The translations under genes were made by a program, and so were the position numbers. 64,000 nt of DNA from Cesiribacteraceae bacterium YIM B00369. GTDB lineage: Bacteria; Bacteroidota; Bacteroidia; Cytophagales; Cyclobacteriaceae. Below the pieces are notes generated by a model. That model made no database searches, was not told where the DNA came from, and saw only the letters and a program-made list of their open reading frames with translations. The stretch is taken from contig JAFMYY010000002.1 in assembly GCA_017948555.1 (NCBI GenBank), positions 62,001-126,000 of the forward strand, in the 5' to 3' direction. This document shows, in pieces, positions 43,367 to 52,170 of the stretch (its first letter is position 1; every line of letters starts with the position of its first letter).

Positions 43367-43607
43367 TTCTTATATGTTTAAATTAATATTATAGTTTTTA
43401 AATGTATTTTTCTATGATAATATAGATTTAGCCAGCCCGATATATTTTTCACCAGAGCGTTTTCCTGGTTTATGTGAAACGATTTTTAACGAGCCTTTAG
43501 CCTTATTGCTTTATCCCGGATTTTTCTTTTAACCTAATTTAATTCGATCTTTTACATTCACACAGCGGTTTTCAAAACGCCTTTTATTGGTCTTTCAAAT
43601 TTAAAAG

Positions 43608-44009
43608 TTAGTCCCACTTATTTTGAGTTGAAACAGCATATTTCCCGCCACCTGTAAAAATCAAGCCTACAGCCCCAAATAGAAATAAAGCATTTAATTC
43701 AATAGCCCAGCCTCCCGATTTAGTTAATTGAAATATTTCATCCGGATGTGATAGAATTATGGCTACAACCATAGTGAAAGCAAATAAAATGGCTGCGATT
43801 TTTGTTCTGAACCCAATAATTAGCAGTAATGGGGCAATAAACTCACCCAAATGTACGCTCAGGGCTAAGAATTTTGGCAAGCCTAATTCCACAAATAAAC
43901 CTTCTATATAAGATATTCCATTGAATACTTTATAAATTCCATGCAGAAGCATTAAAACACCTAATGTGAGTCGCCAGGTTAAGATCCCGGCATTTATGTT
44001 TGTGTTCAT
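43608..44009 (-). CDS. DoxX-family membrane protein
   Basis: The 133-residue protein has four transmembrane helices and DoxX features: ILTWRLTLGVLMLLHGIYKVFNGI (RxxxGxxxLxHGxxK), LALSVHLGEFIAPLLLIIGFRTKIAAILFAFTMVVAI, and a late ELNALFLFGAVGLIFTGGGKYAV. Family members are small quinone-linked or redox-related membrane proteins of uncertain activity. It is a single gene flanked by gaps of 240 and 96 bp. Confidence 0.88.
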   Translation of the reverse strand: MNTNINAGILTWRLTLGVLMLLHGIYKVFNGISYIEGLFVELGLPKFLALSVHLGEFIAPLLLIIGFRTKIAAILFAFTMVVAIILSHPDEIFQLTKSGGWAIELNALFLFGAVGLIFTGGGKYAVSTQNKWD

Positions 44010-44105
44010 ATAAATATTATGTAAAATTCACTAAGCTGAAACAGGATTTTGATTGACTGCTATTTTTATAGCTTTTGTATGGCTCCCGTTAATGGAATAA
44101 TATCT

Positions 44106-44477
44106 TTATCGATTTTTAAAAAGCAGTGCACCGTGTTGTTTTTTTAAATTAATAACCTGACTCACACCCAGGCCATCTTCTTCTACCCAGGAAACAAAAA
44201 GCGTATGCTCATTTAAGCGCAAGGAAGAATAGCTTTCATCTGCCTGGCGACCTTTTTCCTCTCCTTCAATGCAGTGCCAGTGAAGTTGGTTTTCTGATTT
44301 GAAGTTGATTTCATATACAGTATCACCATAGTCGTATTTGAATTTTTTCCCGGCTAAAGCGATGTTTTCTTTTTGGGGCTCTACTTCGTGCGCTGCTTTT
44401 TCATTTCCATTTTCCGGCTGAGTATTGCACGAGGCCATCGCTACCAGCATCATTAGCACTAAAATTATTTTGTTCAT
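44106..44477 (-). CDS. MoaF-like lipoprotein
   Basis: The 123-residue protein has a lipoprotein signal with lipobox MASC at about residue 17, a short linker and a small beta-barrel domain: LAGKKFKYDYGDTVYEINFKSENQLHWHCIEGEEKG and TLFVSWVEEDGLGVSQVINLKKQHG. This resembles the MoaF N-terminal/calycin-like family, in which a SWxExDGxxVxxVxDL strand is typical. Its role is unknown. A decayed second copy of the C-terminal strand lies just upstream at 44608-44673. Confidence 0.65.
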   Translation of the reverse strand: MNKIILVLMMLVAMASCNTQPENGNEKAAHEVEPQKENIALAGKKFKYDYGDTVYEINFKSENQLHWHCIEGEEKGRQADESYSSLRLNEHTLFVSWVEEDGLGVSQVINLKKQHGALLFKNR

Positions 44478-44794
44478 ATTCTGGTTTTATCTGTTATTAT
44501 ACTCTTTAAATTATTTATCTATGGATATTCTAATATGGTAACTTTACCTTTTTCAGCAGTTAATTCATTGTCATTTCTAATAATGCCATGAATGATCCGG
44601 TTTTTTTAATCTAAATATTGAGTGACGCCCAGGCCTGTTTTCTCTACCCGCTAATCAAAACTTACCGGGAGCAGGAACGACTACCGTAACTTTTCCGTGA
44701 CTTCAAATCCTTCATCCAAACCGGTAATTGATGTGCCTTTCATAGCTTTTCATTTAATAGTTGTGTAGTTCTCAGGTTGTCGGTTTCAAAAGAT
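44478..44794. other. 317-bp region with decayed MoaF-like remnant
   Basis: Besides the remnant at 44608-44673, only short unrelated open stretches are visible. Confidence 0.45.
44608..44673 (-). pseudogene. Remnant of a second MoaF-like gene
   Basis: On the minus strand the frame reads VSFD-stop-RVEKTGLGVTQYLD-stop, against VSWVEEDGLGVSQVINL in the intact gene at 44106. The match spans about 18 residues and is broken by an in-frame stop. It suggests an older tandem duplicate that has decayed. Confidence 0.45.
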
Positions 44795-46012
44795 TTAGTG
44801 AGCAACCATTGCCCTTTTTACCGATTTTCCGGATGCATAAAAGATCGAGAAGCAGGCAGATGCCAAAGCGCAAAAGAACAGTCCCAGTACCATAGGTGCA
44901 ACCGTACCACCCTGTACCAGCCCGATGACCGCAGCTACAACAAACGTAACCGCCAGCTGCGAAAATCCAAATACCGCCGATGCCGTTCCACTATCGTTCT
45001 GAAACGATTCGAGCGCCAGATCTGTGGTGGTTGGGAACAAAATACCTGTAGGCATCAGGTATAAAAAGATCATCACCAGCATAAAGTTTACAGGCAGATT
45101 TGCCAAAACACCTACCACCAGCAAACAGCCAATCAGCACCTGAATGAAAGAAAAATATTTTACGATCTCCCTCAGACTCATTATCTTCATTAAGAAATTT
45201 ACCGCATAGGTCGCCATCATCATACCCACGGCATTCGCACCAAAAATAAGGCTGTATTGTGTTCCTGAGAACCCACCTTTCTCCATAATCAGGAATGGTG
45301 AGTTGGATATATATACCATTAATCCACTATAAGCCATACTGCCGACAAGGGTATAAATCACAAATTGCTTATTGCTGAAAACATGCAGATACGAAGCCAC
45401 AACAGAACGTCTTTTTACTAAAGATTTGGTTTTACTTTTGGCTTTCTTCAGCGTTTCGGGCAGTAAAAAGATAACGGATAAGGTGGCCACAGCACCTAAA
45501 ATACCCATGGCCAGGAATACATTGTGCCAGTTACCCTGCTTCACAAGTAAGTTACCGATACCGGGGGCAATGATGGGCGCCACGCCTATAATCAGTGCCA
45601 GTAAAGCGAAAATACTGGTAGTCCTCTTTTTGTCGAAGATATCGGTAACCACTGCCCGGGCAATTACCACTCCTGCTGAGCCGCTAAATGCCTGAATAAA
45701 CCTGAACAGCCAAAGCTCTTCGATGCTGCTGACTGTTAAAACCAGTAAGGAGGCTACTGTATAAATGGCGATGGCTCCGATCATAGGCCACTTTCTTCCG
45801 AACCTGTCCGAAAGAGGGCCCCACAACAGCTGACCGACTGCAAAGCCACCCAAAAACACCGCAAGCGATACCTGAACTTTCCCTATATCGGCATTCAAAT
45901 CCTCCGCAATGGACTGAAAAGCCGGTAAATATAAGTCGATGCTTAAGGCCTCCAGGGCGGTAAGCAAAGCTAAAATCACCACAATCGTGATTTCTTTTTT
46001 AGATAAATTCAT
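44795..46012 (-). CDS. Bcr/CflA-type MFS multidrug transporter
   Basis: The 405-residue protein has 12 hydrophobic helices and DHA1/Bcr motifs: ALSIDLYLPAFQSIAEDLN in helix 1, the MFS motif A variant GQLLWGPLSDRFGRKWPMIGAIAIYTVAS, FRFIQAFSGSAGVVIARAVVTDIF (motif C/B region), and GSAMASVF-like SGTASAVFGFSQL late. It likely exports drugs or small metabolites using the proton gradient. It is co-oriented with the siderophore-interacting protein gene 185 bp upstream. Confidence 0.9.
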   Translation of the reverse strand: MNLSKKEITIVVILALLTALEALSIDLYLPAFQSIAEDLNADIGKVQVSLAVFLGGFAVGQLLWGPLSDRFGRKWPMIGAIAIYTVASLLVLTVSSIEELWLFRFIQAFSGSAGVVIARAVVTDIFDKKRTTSIFALLALIIGVAPIIAPGIGNLLVKQGNWHNVFLAMGILGAVATLSVIFLLPETLKKAKSKTKSLVKRRSVVASYLHVFSNKQFVIYTLVGSMAYSGLMVYISNSPFLIMEKGGFSGTQYSLIFGANAVGMMMATYAVNFLMKIMSLREIVKYFSFIQVLIGCLLVVGVLANLPVNFMLVMIFLYLMPTGILFPTTTDLALESFQNDSGTASAVFGFSQLAVTFVVAAVIGLVQGGTVAPMVLGLFFCALASACFSIFYASGKSVKRAMVAH

Positions 46013-46197
46013 AGATATAGCGTTAGCTGCAGGAAACCATATCGGTCCTCACAGACAGTATTAAATCTCTGATATAATGCTTTTTTATAAGGCAAAGGGT
46101 AGTTAAGCGGCTGTATGAAAAGGCTTAGCCCAATGTGCCTGAAGGAAGATTTGCAGCTTTCGGGTTCAGGAATAAGCTATGGCAGGCCCACAGCTTG

Positions 46198-47010
46198 TTA
46201 TGCCACAGAATTCTTCTCCTTCTGCCTGTCGGGTTGTGACTTATCTTCCGACACACCGGCTTTCCAGTAGGAATAGGCATAAAGCTCATTTTGCTGCCAG
46301 TCCATTTCTTTGCGTAAATAGGTACGTATCGCTTTTACCGTAGCAAACTCAGCTGCCACATACGCAAATCTTGATTTTTCCTCAAGGACTACCCCTCTGA
46401 CAAGCTCAGCGAGCACACTTCCTTTATCTGGTGTTGGATTATGAAGCCAGATAAATTCAACTGCAGCCTTGGTCTGCAGTACCTGCTCATCTGCTTTTTC
46501 AGGAACTTCTATCATGCACACACCTTTTGCTGTGGAAGGCAATGATTCTAAAATAGCGCTTATTACAGGAATTGCTGTGGCATCACCCACTAACAGGTAC
46601 CAATCGGCTTCAGGGTAAAGCTCCTTAGGCTCCGTTCGCATCATTACACCTAATTTATCCCCTGGCTTTGCCTGCAGTGCCCATTCAGAGGCAGGTCCTG
46701 TGTCGCCATGGTTTACAAAGTCAATGATGAGTTCTTTGCGCTCCAGATCAATTCCTCTGTGCGTATAGGTCCTCACCGAAGGCGCTACCTCTTTCGGTGG
46801 TTGAATCCACTTTTGCTCTGCCTCATCAAACTCCGGAAAGTGAATCTCATTCAAGCCATCAGGTGGAATAAGGATCTTATTGTTGTCACCAATAGTGGTG
46901 TGCTTAAACTGCTCCACCTCCCCGGTAAGATACACCCGTATAAAGTGCGGAGTAAGAAATTCTTTTCGGGTTACTGAAACCTCTACCTGTCCTGCTGCTA
47001 ATTTTGCCAT
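46198..47010 (-). CDS. Siderophore-interacting protein (FAD-linked ferric reductase, ViuB type)
   Basis: The 270-residue protein has a ferredoxin-reductase-type FAD domain (FIRVYLTGEVEQF, PSVRTYTHRGIDLERKELIIDFVNHGDTGPASEWALQAKPGDKLGVM) and an NAD-like C-terminal domain (WYLLVGDATAIPVISAILESLP). The C-terminus carries WQQNELYAYSYWKAGVSEDK, matching the SIP signature (Y-x-Y-W-R/K-G). It reduces ferric siderophore to release iron in the cytoplasm. No siderophore receptor or synthesis gene lies nearby. It precedes the MFS gene in the same direction. Confidence 0.9.
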   Translation of the reverse strand: MAKLAAGQVEVSVTRKEFLTPHFIRVYLTGEVEQFKHTTIGDNNKILIPPDGLNEIHFPEFDEAEQKWIQPPKEVAPSVRTYTHRGIDLERKELIIDFVNHGDTGPASEWALQAKPGDKLGVMMRTEPKELYPEADWYLLVGDATAIPVISAILESLPSTAKGVCMIEVPEKADEQVLQTKAAVEFIWLHNPTPDKGSVLAELVRGVVLEEKSRFAYVAAEFATVKAIRTYLRKEMDWQQNELYAYSYWKAGVSEDKSQPDRQKEKNSVA

Positions 47011-47113
47011 GTCCTTTCTATTTAATGCTACTCAAGGCACTACTACTGCAATTTTTCTATTGATTAGGATAAGGCCTATACCTGCCTTTTAAATTTATCC
47101 AATACACAAAAAG

Positions 47114-47908
47114 CTAAAAGGCGGAATCTACTACGCCACCATCAACACGCAGGGCTGCTCCTGTGGTGGCAGAAGAAACCGGACTTGCCACATACACCAC
47201 CAGGTTGGCCACTTCTTCAGCTTCTGCAAAACGTTGAATAATAGATGAATTGCGCTTCTCCTTTATGAAGGCTACCTGTGCTTCTTCTACTGTTATGCCT
47301 TTTTCTCTGGCTATTTTTCCGAAAATTCTATCGGCTCCTTCAGCATTAGTAGGCCCCGGAAGTATGGCATTTACGGTGATATTGGTTCCCTTCAGATATT
47401 TAGCCAGGCCCCGGCTCAATGATAAACAGGCCGTTTTGGTTACGCCATACTGGATCATATCTTCAGGGATGTTGATGGCCGATTCGCTCGAAATGAAAAT
47501 AATGCGTCCCCAGTTGTTCTTTTTCATACCCGCCACGTAATGGCGTGAAAGCCGAACACCGCTCATCACGTTTATCTCGAAATCATCAAACCACTGCTGA
47601 TCAGCTGTCGACTCAAACGGGCGGTCACCATAAATTCCTACATTGTTTACCAGAATATCAACCGCCGGCAATTTTTCGATCAGGGCATTTATTTCTTCTA
47701 CCTTAGAAAAATCAGCTGCAATGCCTTCAACCTCCGCATCAGGAACTTCGCTTTTCAGTTGTTGAATGGCCTGGTTTATTCTCTCCTTTGTACGACCATT
47801 GATATAAACCTTTGCGCCTTCTCTCAATAATCCCAAAGCAATTGCAAACCCTATTCCGCCTGTTGAGCCGGTAACCAGTGCGGTCTTATCTCTTAATTGT
47901 AAGTTCAT
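47114..47908 (-). CDS. Short-chain dehydrogenase/reductase
   Basis: The 264-residue classical SDR shows TGSTGGIGFAIALGLLREGAKVYINGRTKE (cofactor motif, Arg suggesting NADPH), LVNNVGIYG, a catalytic Ser in IIFISSESAI, YGVTKTACLSLSRGLA (Tyr-x-x-x-Lys), and a C-terminal GAALRVDGGVV. It is 103 bp upstream of the SIP gene on the same strand, so all three genes (SDR, SIP, MFS) may be co-expressed. The substrate is unknown. Confidence 0.9.
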   Translation of the reverse strand: MNLQLRDKTALVTGSTGGIGFAIALGLLREGAKVYINGRTKERINQAIQQLKSEVPDAEVEGIAADFSKVEEINALIEKLPAVDILVNNVGIYGDRPFESTADQQWFDDFEINVMSGVRLSRHYVAGMKKNNWGRIIFISSESAINIPEDMIQYGVTKTACLSLSRGLAKYLKGTNITVNAILPGPTNAEGADRIFGKIAREKGITVEEAQVAFIKEKRNSSIIQRFAEAEEVANLVVYVASPVSSATTGAALRVDGGVVDSAF

Positions 47909-48218
47909 GTTCTTTCCTGTTTATTAATTCATTCTCTAAGCTACCTCCCACCCTCAGCGATTATTGGCCTGATAAAGGAATTTAAGGCAGCCACAGTCTT
48001 TCTGACTTCTATTTCTTCCGGATACCCTTACAGGTCTGATCCTGGAAATTTAAGTAGTACAAAAGTACCTCTATCCCCCCAAACATGTCTTGTACAAACA
48101 AGCGGATCACCTGTGCAATTCTGTAAAACAGGGAAATGGTTTCATTTGCTTATACTACTTTAGCAGATAGAATAAATAAAAATCACTTTATTTAAAACTC
48201 AAGATCAAACACATCAAA
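47909..48218. promoter_or_regulatory. 310-bp divergent intergenic region
   Basis: It separates the minus-strand SDR run from the plus-strand DUF2911 gene and must hold both promoters. I could not assign a convincing TTTG/TAnnTTTG pair. Confidence 0.3.
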
Positions 48219-49070
48219 ATGTACAAACACTTTATTACCAAAGTCATCCTGATTTCAGCGTTTTTCACGGCTTTTTCACTTTATACCCATGCTCAGACCT
48301 TGCAAATACCCAGGCCAAGCAGTCTGCAAAAAGTAGAGCAACAGCTGGGTACTTCCAAAATCACAGTTACCTACTCAAGACCAAGTACCAAAGGCAGAAC
48401 CATTTTCGGCGAACTGGTGCCTTATGGTAAAATATGGCGGACAGGCGCTGACAAGCTAACAGACATTACAGTTGAAAAAGAGATTACAGTAGCCGGAAAT
48501 ACGCTGAGCCCGGGCAGGTATTCCATCATCACCATTCCGGATAAAAAAATGTGGACAGTGATATTTAATCGCGAAGCCGATCTCTGGGGAGCAGCAGAGC
48601 ATGATGAAAGCAAAGATGTATTTCGCTTCCAGGTTAAGCCCATCCGCCTGAAAGACAAACAGGAGACCATGCTAATTTCATTTGATAATGTTTCGGCCTT
48701 TGCGCTGGATTTCCAAATCAGATGGGAAAACACGATGATCCAGTTTCCCATCACCATTAACCAGGACCAGGAAATAGAGACTTCCATCAGACAGGCGATC
48801 GAAAGAGGTGAAAAACCTTATGTGGAGGCGGCCATTTTCTACCTTAATAACGGCAAAGACTTAAACAAAGCCTTAGGCTGGATGAATGAAGCTGAAAAAG
48901 AAGTGAACGACCAGCCTTATATCTATTACTGGAAAGCAGCAGTAGAGCATGGCCTGGGCAGGAGGTCCGAAGCTTTGGCATCTGTTACCAAAAGCCTGCA
49001 GCTGGCCGAAGAAGCAGGCAACCAGGATTATATCAGAATGAGCAAGGCATTGATCCAAAAGCTCAGGTAG
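48219..49070 (+). CDS. DUF2911-family secreted protein with TPR-like tail
   Basis: The 283-residue protein has a signal peptide (cleavage near HAQ, residue 26). A DUF2911 beta domain (about 30-165) carries KVEQQLGTSKITVTYSRPSTKGRTIFGELVPYGKIWRTGADKLTDITVEKEITVAGNTLSPGRYSI. A helical C-terminal part (about 190-280) resembles TPR repeats (ALGWMNEAEKEVNDQPYIYYWKAAVEHGLGRRSEALASVTKSL). DUF2911 is widespread in Bacteroidota and uncharacterised. Its 3' end meets a convergent AraC-type gene at a 13-bp hairpin. Confidence 0.88.
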   Translation: MYKHFITKVILISAFFTAFSLYTHAQTLQIPRPSSLQKVEQQLGTSKITVTYSRPSTKGRTIFGELVPYGKIWRTGADKLTDITVEKEITVAGNTLSPGRYSIITIPDKKMWTVIFNREADLWGAAEHDESKDVFRFQVKPIRLKDKQETMLISFDNVSAFALDFQIRWENTMIQFPITINQDQEIETSIRQAIERGEKPYVEAAIFYLNNGKDLNKALGWMNEAEKEVNDQPYIYYWKAAVEHGLGRRSEALASVTKSLQLAEEAGNQDYIRMSKALIQKLR

Positions 49071-49078
49071 ATAGAGCC

Positions 49079-49115
49079 GTAGTCTCCATAATACATTTAG
49101 TTTTATGGAGACTAC
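49079..49115. terminator. Hairpin between convergent DUF2911 and AraC genes
   Basis: A perfect 13-bp stem (GTAGTCTCCATAA at 49079-49091 with its complement at 49103-49115) overlaps the stop of the minus-strand gene. There is no clean T-run; it may serve both directions. Confidence 0.6.
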
Positions 49116-49933
49116 TTCATTCTCTCTCTGAATTGTTCCGGTGTTTTTCCCGTTTTCTGTTTAAATATCCTGGAAAAGTAAGCCGGATCATTGAAGCCCA
49201 ACTGATAGGCAATTTCTTTCAAAGACATCGCATCAAAGGCAATGTAACGTTTGGCTTCTGTAATACTCCTGTTGATGATCAGCTGCTTGACGGTCATGCC
49301 TGTGGAGGCTACCACTATTTCATTCGTTCGGCGAACACTCAGGTTGAGGGCATTGGCATAGAAGGGCACCTCTTTATGAGTTATAAAATGCTTTTCAATT
49401 AACTCCAGTACCTGACCTGCTTTTGAGTCTTTACTGCCAGGTTGAGTTATCCCGCCAGCGATATGAATGAAAAAGGCAGACAAATAAGCTTCCAGAAGGT
49501 TTTGTCTTTTACTTCCGAAATATTCCCTTTCAATTAAATTAATTAACTGTTTCAGTACCAGAGACAGATCTTCTGATAAGGTCTGCATAGCAAAATAAGG
49601 TTTTATAAGGAGCACCTTCGAAAGCTGAAAGAAACGGTTAGCAAAGTCAGGAGAGACCGCTAATAAAAATCCCTTTTTGGTGCTGATCTCCATGGTATGT
49701 ACCTGGTTAGGTGTGAGTATGTATATCTGATTGGGGGAAATGGCATATTCCTCAAAATCAATGGAATGTTTTTCCTCGCTGCCACTATCTGTAAACCAGA
49801 GTACCTCATAAAAATGATGACGATGATATCCGGTAAAATTACTTTCCTCAGCCTCTTCTATTCGTTCCAATATAAAAAATTCATCTGCAGGCAAACTGTG
49901 GAATGGAATCAATTCATCTTTCATGGTATACAT
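49112..49933 (-). CDS. AraC-family transcriptional regulator with cupin sensor
   Basis: The 273-residue protein has an N-terminal cupin-like sensor (about 1-140, HRHHFYEVLWFTDSGSEEKHSIDFEEYAISPNQIYILTPNQVHTM) and a C-terminal AraC domain (NALNLSVRRTNEIVVASTGMTVKQLIINRSITEAKRYI, SLKEIAYQLGFNDPAYFSRIFKQKTGKTPEQFRERM). It is divergent from the broken SDR gene at 50205, which was probably its target. Confidence 0.92.
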   Translation of the reverse strand: MYTMKDELIPFHSLPADEFFILERIEEAEESNFTGYHRHHFYEVLWFTDSGSEEKHSIDFEEYAISPNQIYILTPNQVHTMEISTKKGFLLAVSPDFANRFFQLSKVLLIKPYFAMQTLSEDLSLVLKQLINLIEREYFGSKRQNLLEAYLSAFFIHIAGGITQPGSKDSKAGQVLELIEKHFITHKEVPFYANALNLSVRRTNEIVVASTGMTVKQLIINRSITEAKRYIAFDAMSLKEIAYQLGFNDPAYFSRIFKQKTGKTPEQFRERMK

Positions 49934-50204
49934 TTAAGGTGCCGCAAGAGCTTCATGCGCGCTCTTTTTTATGAAATTATAACTCACCAAAGTTACAGGT
50001 TGAATTGTCGGCGAATATAAAAAAACAACTTTTTGTGAATGTAGCATTCAATCTTAAAATTGACCAGATAAAGGTGTTAATTATATCCCCTTGCAGCGCC
50101 TGACACTCAGAAGGTTTAAAACAGAAGAGGGTGTAAGCAATTATAGGCCTTGTAAATAAATTTTAAGTCTGTCGTATAAATACAGAACCTCTTTTAAAGT
50201 TAAT

Positions 50205-50974
50205 ATGGCAAACGTATTTATCACAGGATCAGCGGGTGGGCTTGGTCAATTGACCGCAGAACTGTTAGTGGAGAGGGGGTATCATGTGGTGCTTCATGCA
50301 CGCAATGCCAAACGCGCAGGGGAGGCAATGAGTAAGGTGCCAGGTGCAGTGTCTGTTGTAACATGGGATTTATCCAGTATCGGGGAAACAAAAAAAGCTT
50401 GCTCATGAGGTAAATGGATTAGGGAAATTCGATGCCGTGATACATAATGCCGGCATATACTCAGGTCCTGCACAGCAAATTTTCACCATCAACACCCTGG
50501 CACCATATGTGCTTACCTGTCTGATCCAAAAGCCGGAGCGCTTAATCTACCTTAGTTCTGATAAGCATTTGCAGGGAAATGCACGCCTGGAAAATTTCAT
50601 GGATAATGATGATAACATCAGTTATTCAGATTCTAAACTGGATGTGCTGATGCTTTGCCTTCAAGGCAGTAGCGCGTAAATGGCCTCATGTATATGCTAA
50701 TGCTGTAAATCCCGGTTGGGTCCCTGCCAAAATGGGTGGACTGGATGCTCCCGATGATCTGCAAAAAGGATTTGAGACACAGGCATGGCTGACAGTAAGC
50801 ACAGAGAATAGTGCCGGAGTAACAGGTCGGTATTTTTATCATCAACAGGAAAAAGAATATAATCCTCAGGCAGACGATGTTCAGTTACAGGAGAAATTAT
50901 TGAAACTCTGCAAAGAGATTACAGGTGTTTCTTTTCCGGAAAAATCCAATTACCTTAACCAGAGAATACTTTAA
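50205..50974 (+). pseudogene. Short-chain dehydrogenase/reductase, broken by two frameshifts
   Basis: Three successive frames make up one SDR: MANVFITGSAGGLGQLTAELLVERGYHVVLHARN (50205-50408), then KFDAVIHNAGIYSG and RLIYLSSDKHLQGN (to about 50655), then AVARKWPHVYANAVNPGWVPAKMGG to the stop at 50974. The first shift is at an A7 run near 50390-50400; the second is near 50655 and has no obvious slippery run. The catalytic YSDSK remains in the middle frame. With two lesions it is probably inactive, unless they are sequencing errors. It overlaps the start of repeat B. Confidence 0.82.
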
Positions 50975-51150
50975 GACTCACCAAAAAATAGAATAGGAGT
51001 AGAGGGAAGGCAAATTTTTCCAAAATAAAGTGGCAGCTTCCAGTAAAATTTTTATGATATAAATTCCACTTTTTTGGCTCAAAAACTGCATTTTTTGCAG
51101 TGTGAAGGCTTTTTAGCAGGGTAGGGACGGACCGAATCCTGCCACTCCGA
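50949..51150 (+). repeat. tRNA-Pro-tailed repeat, copy B
   Basis: It shares the upstream module with copy A (CCAGAGAAYACT, ACTCACCAAAAA, AAAGTGGCAGCTTCCAGT, TTTTTTGGCTCAAAAAC). The core at 51129-51149 matches the tRNA-Pro 3' end at 18 of 21 positions. The downstream module of A, C and D is absent and is replaced by a different terminator. Confidence 0.8.
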
Positions 51151-51156
51151 CATTAT

Positions 51157-51190
51157 AACCCGCTTAAATTTATTTTGAGCGGGTTTTTGT
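51157..51190 (+). terminator. Terminator hairpin after repeat B
   Basis: AACCCGCT (51157-51164) pairs with AGCGGGTT (51178-51185) and is followed by T residues. Its sequence is unlike the terminators of copies A, C and D. Confidence 0.7.
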
Positions 51191-51304
51191 ATTTTTCAGA
51201 AAATGAGTAAGGTAAAGTGGGATGAAAGAAAACTGGCGGAACTAAGGTTGCTTGTGCTCCTTTAATCCTGTCAATTATTTATAAAGTTTCATCCTCCTCT
51301 TATC

Positions 51305-51910
51305 TTATAAGGGGGGACTTTGCGATTCCACGGGATGAGGCTTTGACCCCGGGGAGCCCGGATTAAACATTTGATTAATGAAATACATCTGCTCTTTATC
51401 ATTCCAGATTAGATAGTGCTTTTTGTGGGTATTTTTGATTCTTAAGGATAGAAGGGAGTCCTTCTCATACACTTTTAATAATTCTTTCTGTTTTAAACGG
51501 TGAATAGGGGCATCCAGGCTTTCACTAAAGTAATAGGCAACCCTGGTGGGAGAGTAGGTTATGTAAACAATAATTCCCTTGTCACATAGTACTTTAAATT
51601 GCTTTTCCTCGAAAATCCGTATTAGTCTACCCTTGTGGTCTGTATATCCCCAGATGTCTTTTACGGGTAAATTGAAAGTGGAATCAGGTGTGTTGATTTT
51701 AATTCCATCATAGGTAAAGAAACCCCGGGGCCAGATACTGTATTGGTGGGTATGGGCAGGCATACTCTGTTGAGGATAACCATTTTGGAAGTCCGAAAAA
51801 GTTTTATATATACCTGCAGAATTATTGGCAAGAAAGAAAGACCTTTGGGCAGGACATATTGTTGAGTAACCGCATGCCAGAAGGAGCATTATAAAGTATG
51901 TAATTTTCAT
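51305..51910 (-). CDS. Secreted hypothetical protein
   Basis: The 201-residue protein begins with a signal peptide (MKITYFIMLLLACGYSTICPAQ). The mature part is rich in aromatic and beta-prone residues (SIWPRGFFTYDGIKINTPDSTFNLPVKDIWGYTDHKGRLIRIFEEKQF, GIIVYITYSPTRVAYYFSESLDAP) and ends in a Pro/Ser-rich tail. I recognise no family. It is the first gene after repeat B and is separated from the metal-efflux operon by about 260 bp, so a functional link is not indicated. Confidence 0.6.
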   Translation of the reverse strand: MKITYFIMLLLACGYSTICPAQRSFFLANNSAGIYKTFSDFQNGYPQQSMPAHTHQYSIWPRGFFTYDGIKINTPDSTFNLPVKDIWGYTDHKGRLIRIFEEKQFKVLCDKGIIVYITYSPTRVAYYFSESLDAPIHRLKQKELLKVYEKDSLLSLRIKNTHKKHYLIWNDKEQMYFINQMFNPGSPGSKPHPVESQSPPL

Positions 51911-52101
51911 CTTACCTTATCAAGTTTAAAATTAATCCGGTTGTTTGCACTGGCGCATTGAGGTGTTTAATTGAAATGTATTGCGCAAGAGGATAAAGCC
52001 TGCCTTTTAAGCAGGAAGTAATTTTACGGTCAGGTTCCGGCATTCTTCAAACTGTTTCTTTATTTGAAAATGTCCTGAAGCTTAAATAATGCACATAAAT
52101 A

Positions 52102-52153
52102 AACCCGCAGGTAGTTTTCAGCCTGATGGAGGAAATGTTGCTAACTGCGGGTT
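52102..52153 (-). terminator. Terminator of the efflux operon
   Basis: AACCCGCAG (52102-52110) pairs with CTGCGGGTT (52145-52153), with an extended GTAG/CTA-type inner part. It lies 18 bp after the RND gene stop, with an AT-rich tail in the minus direction. Confidence 0.6.
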
Positions 52154-52170
52154 ATCTAAACACTAAAACT

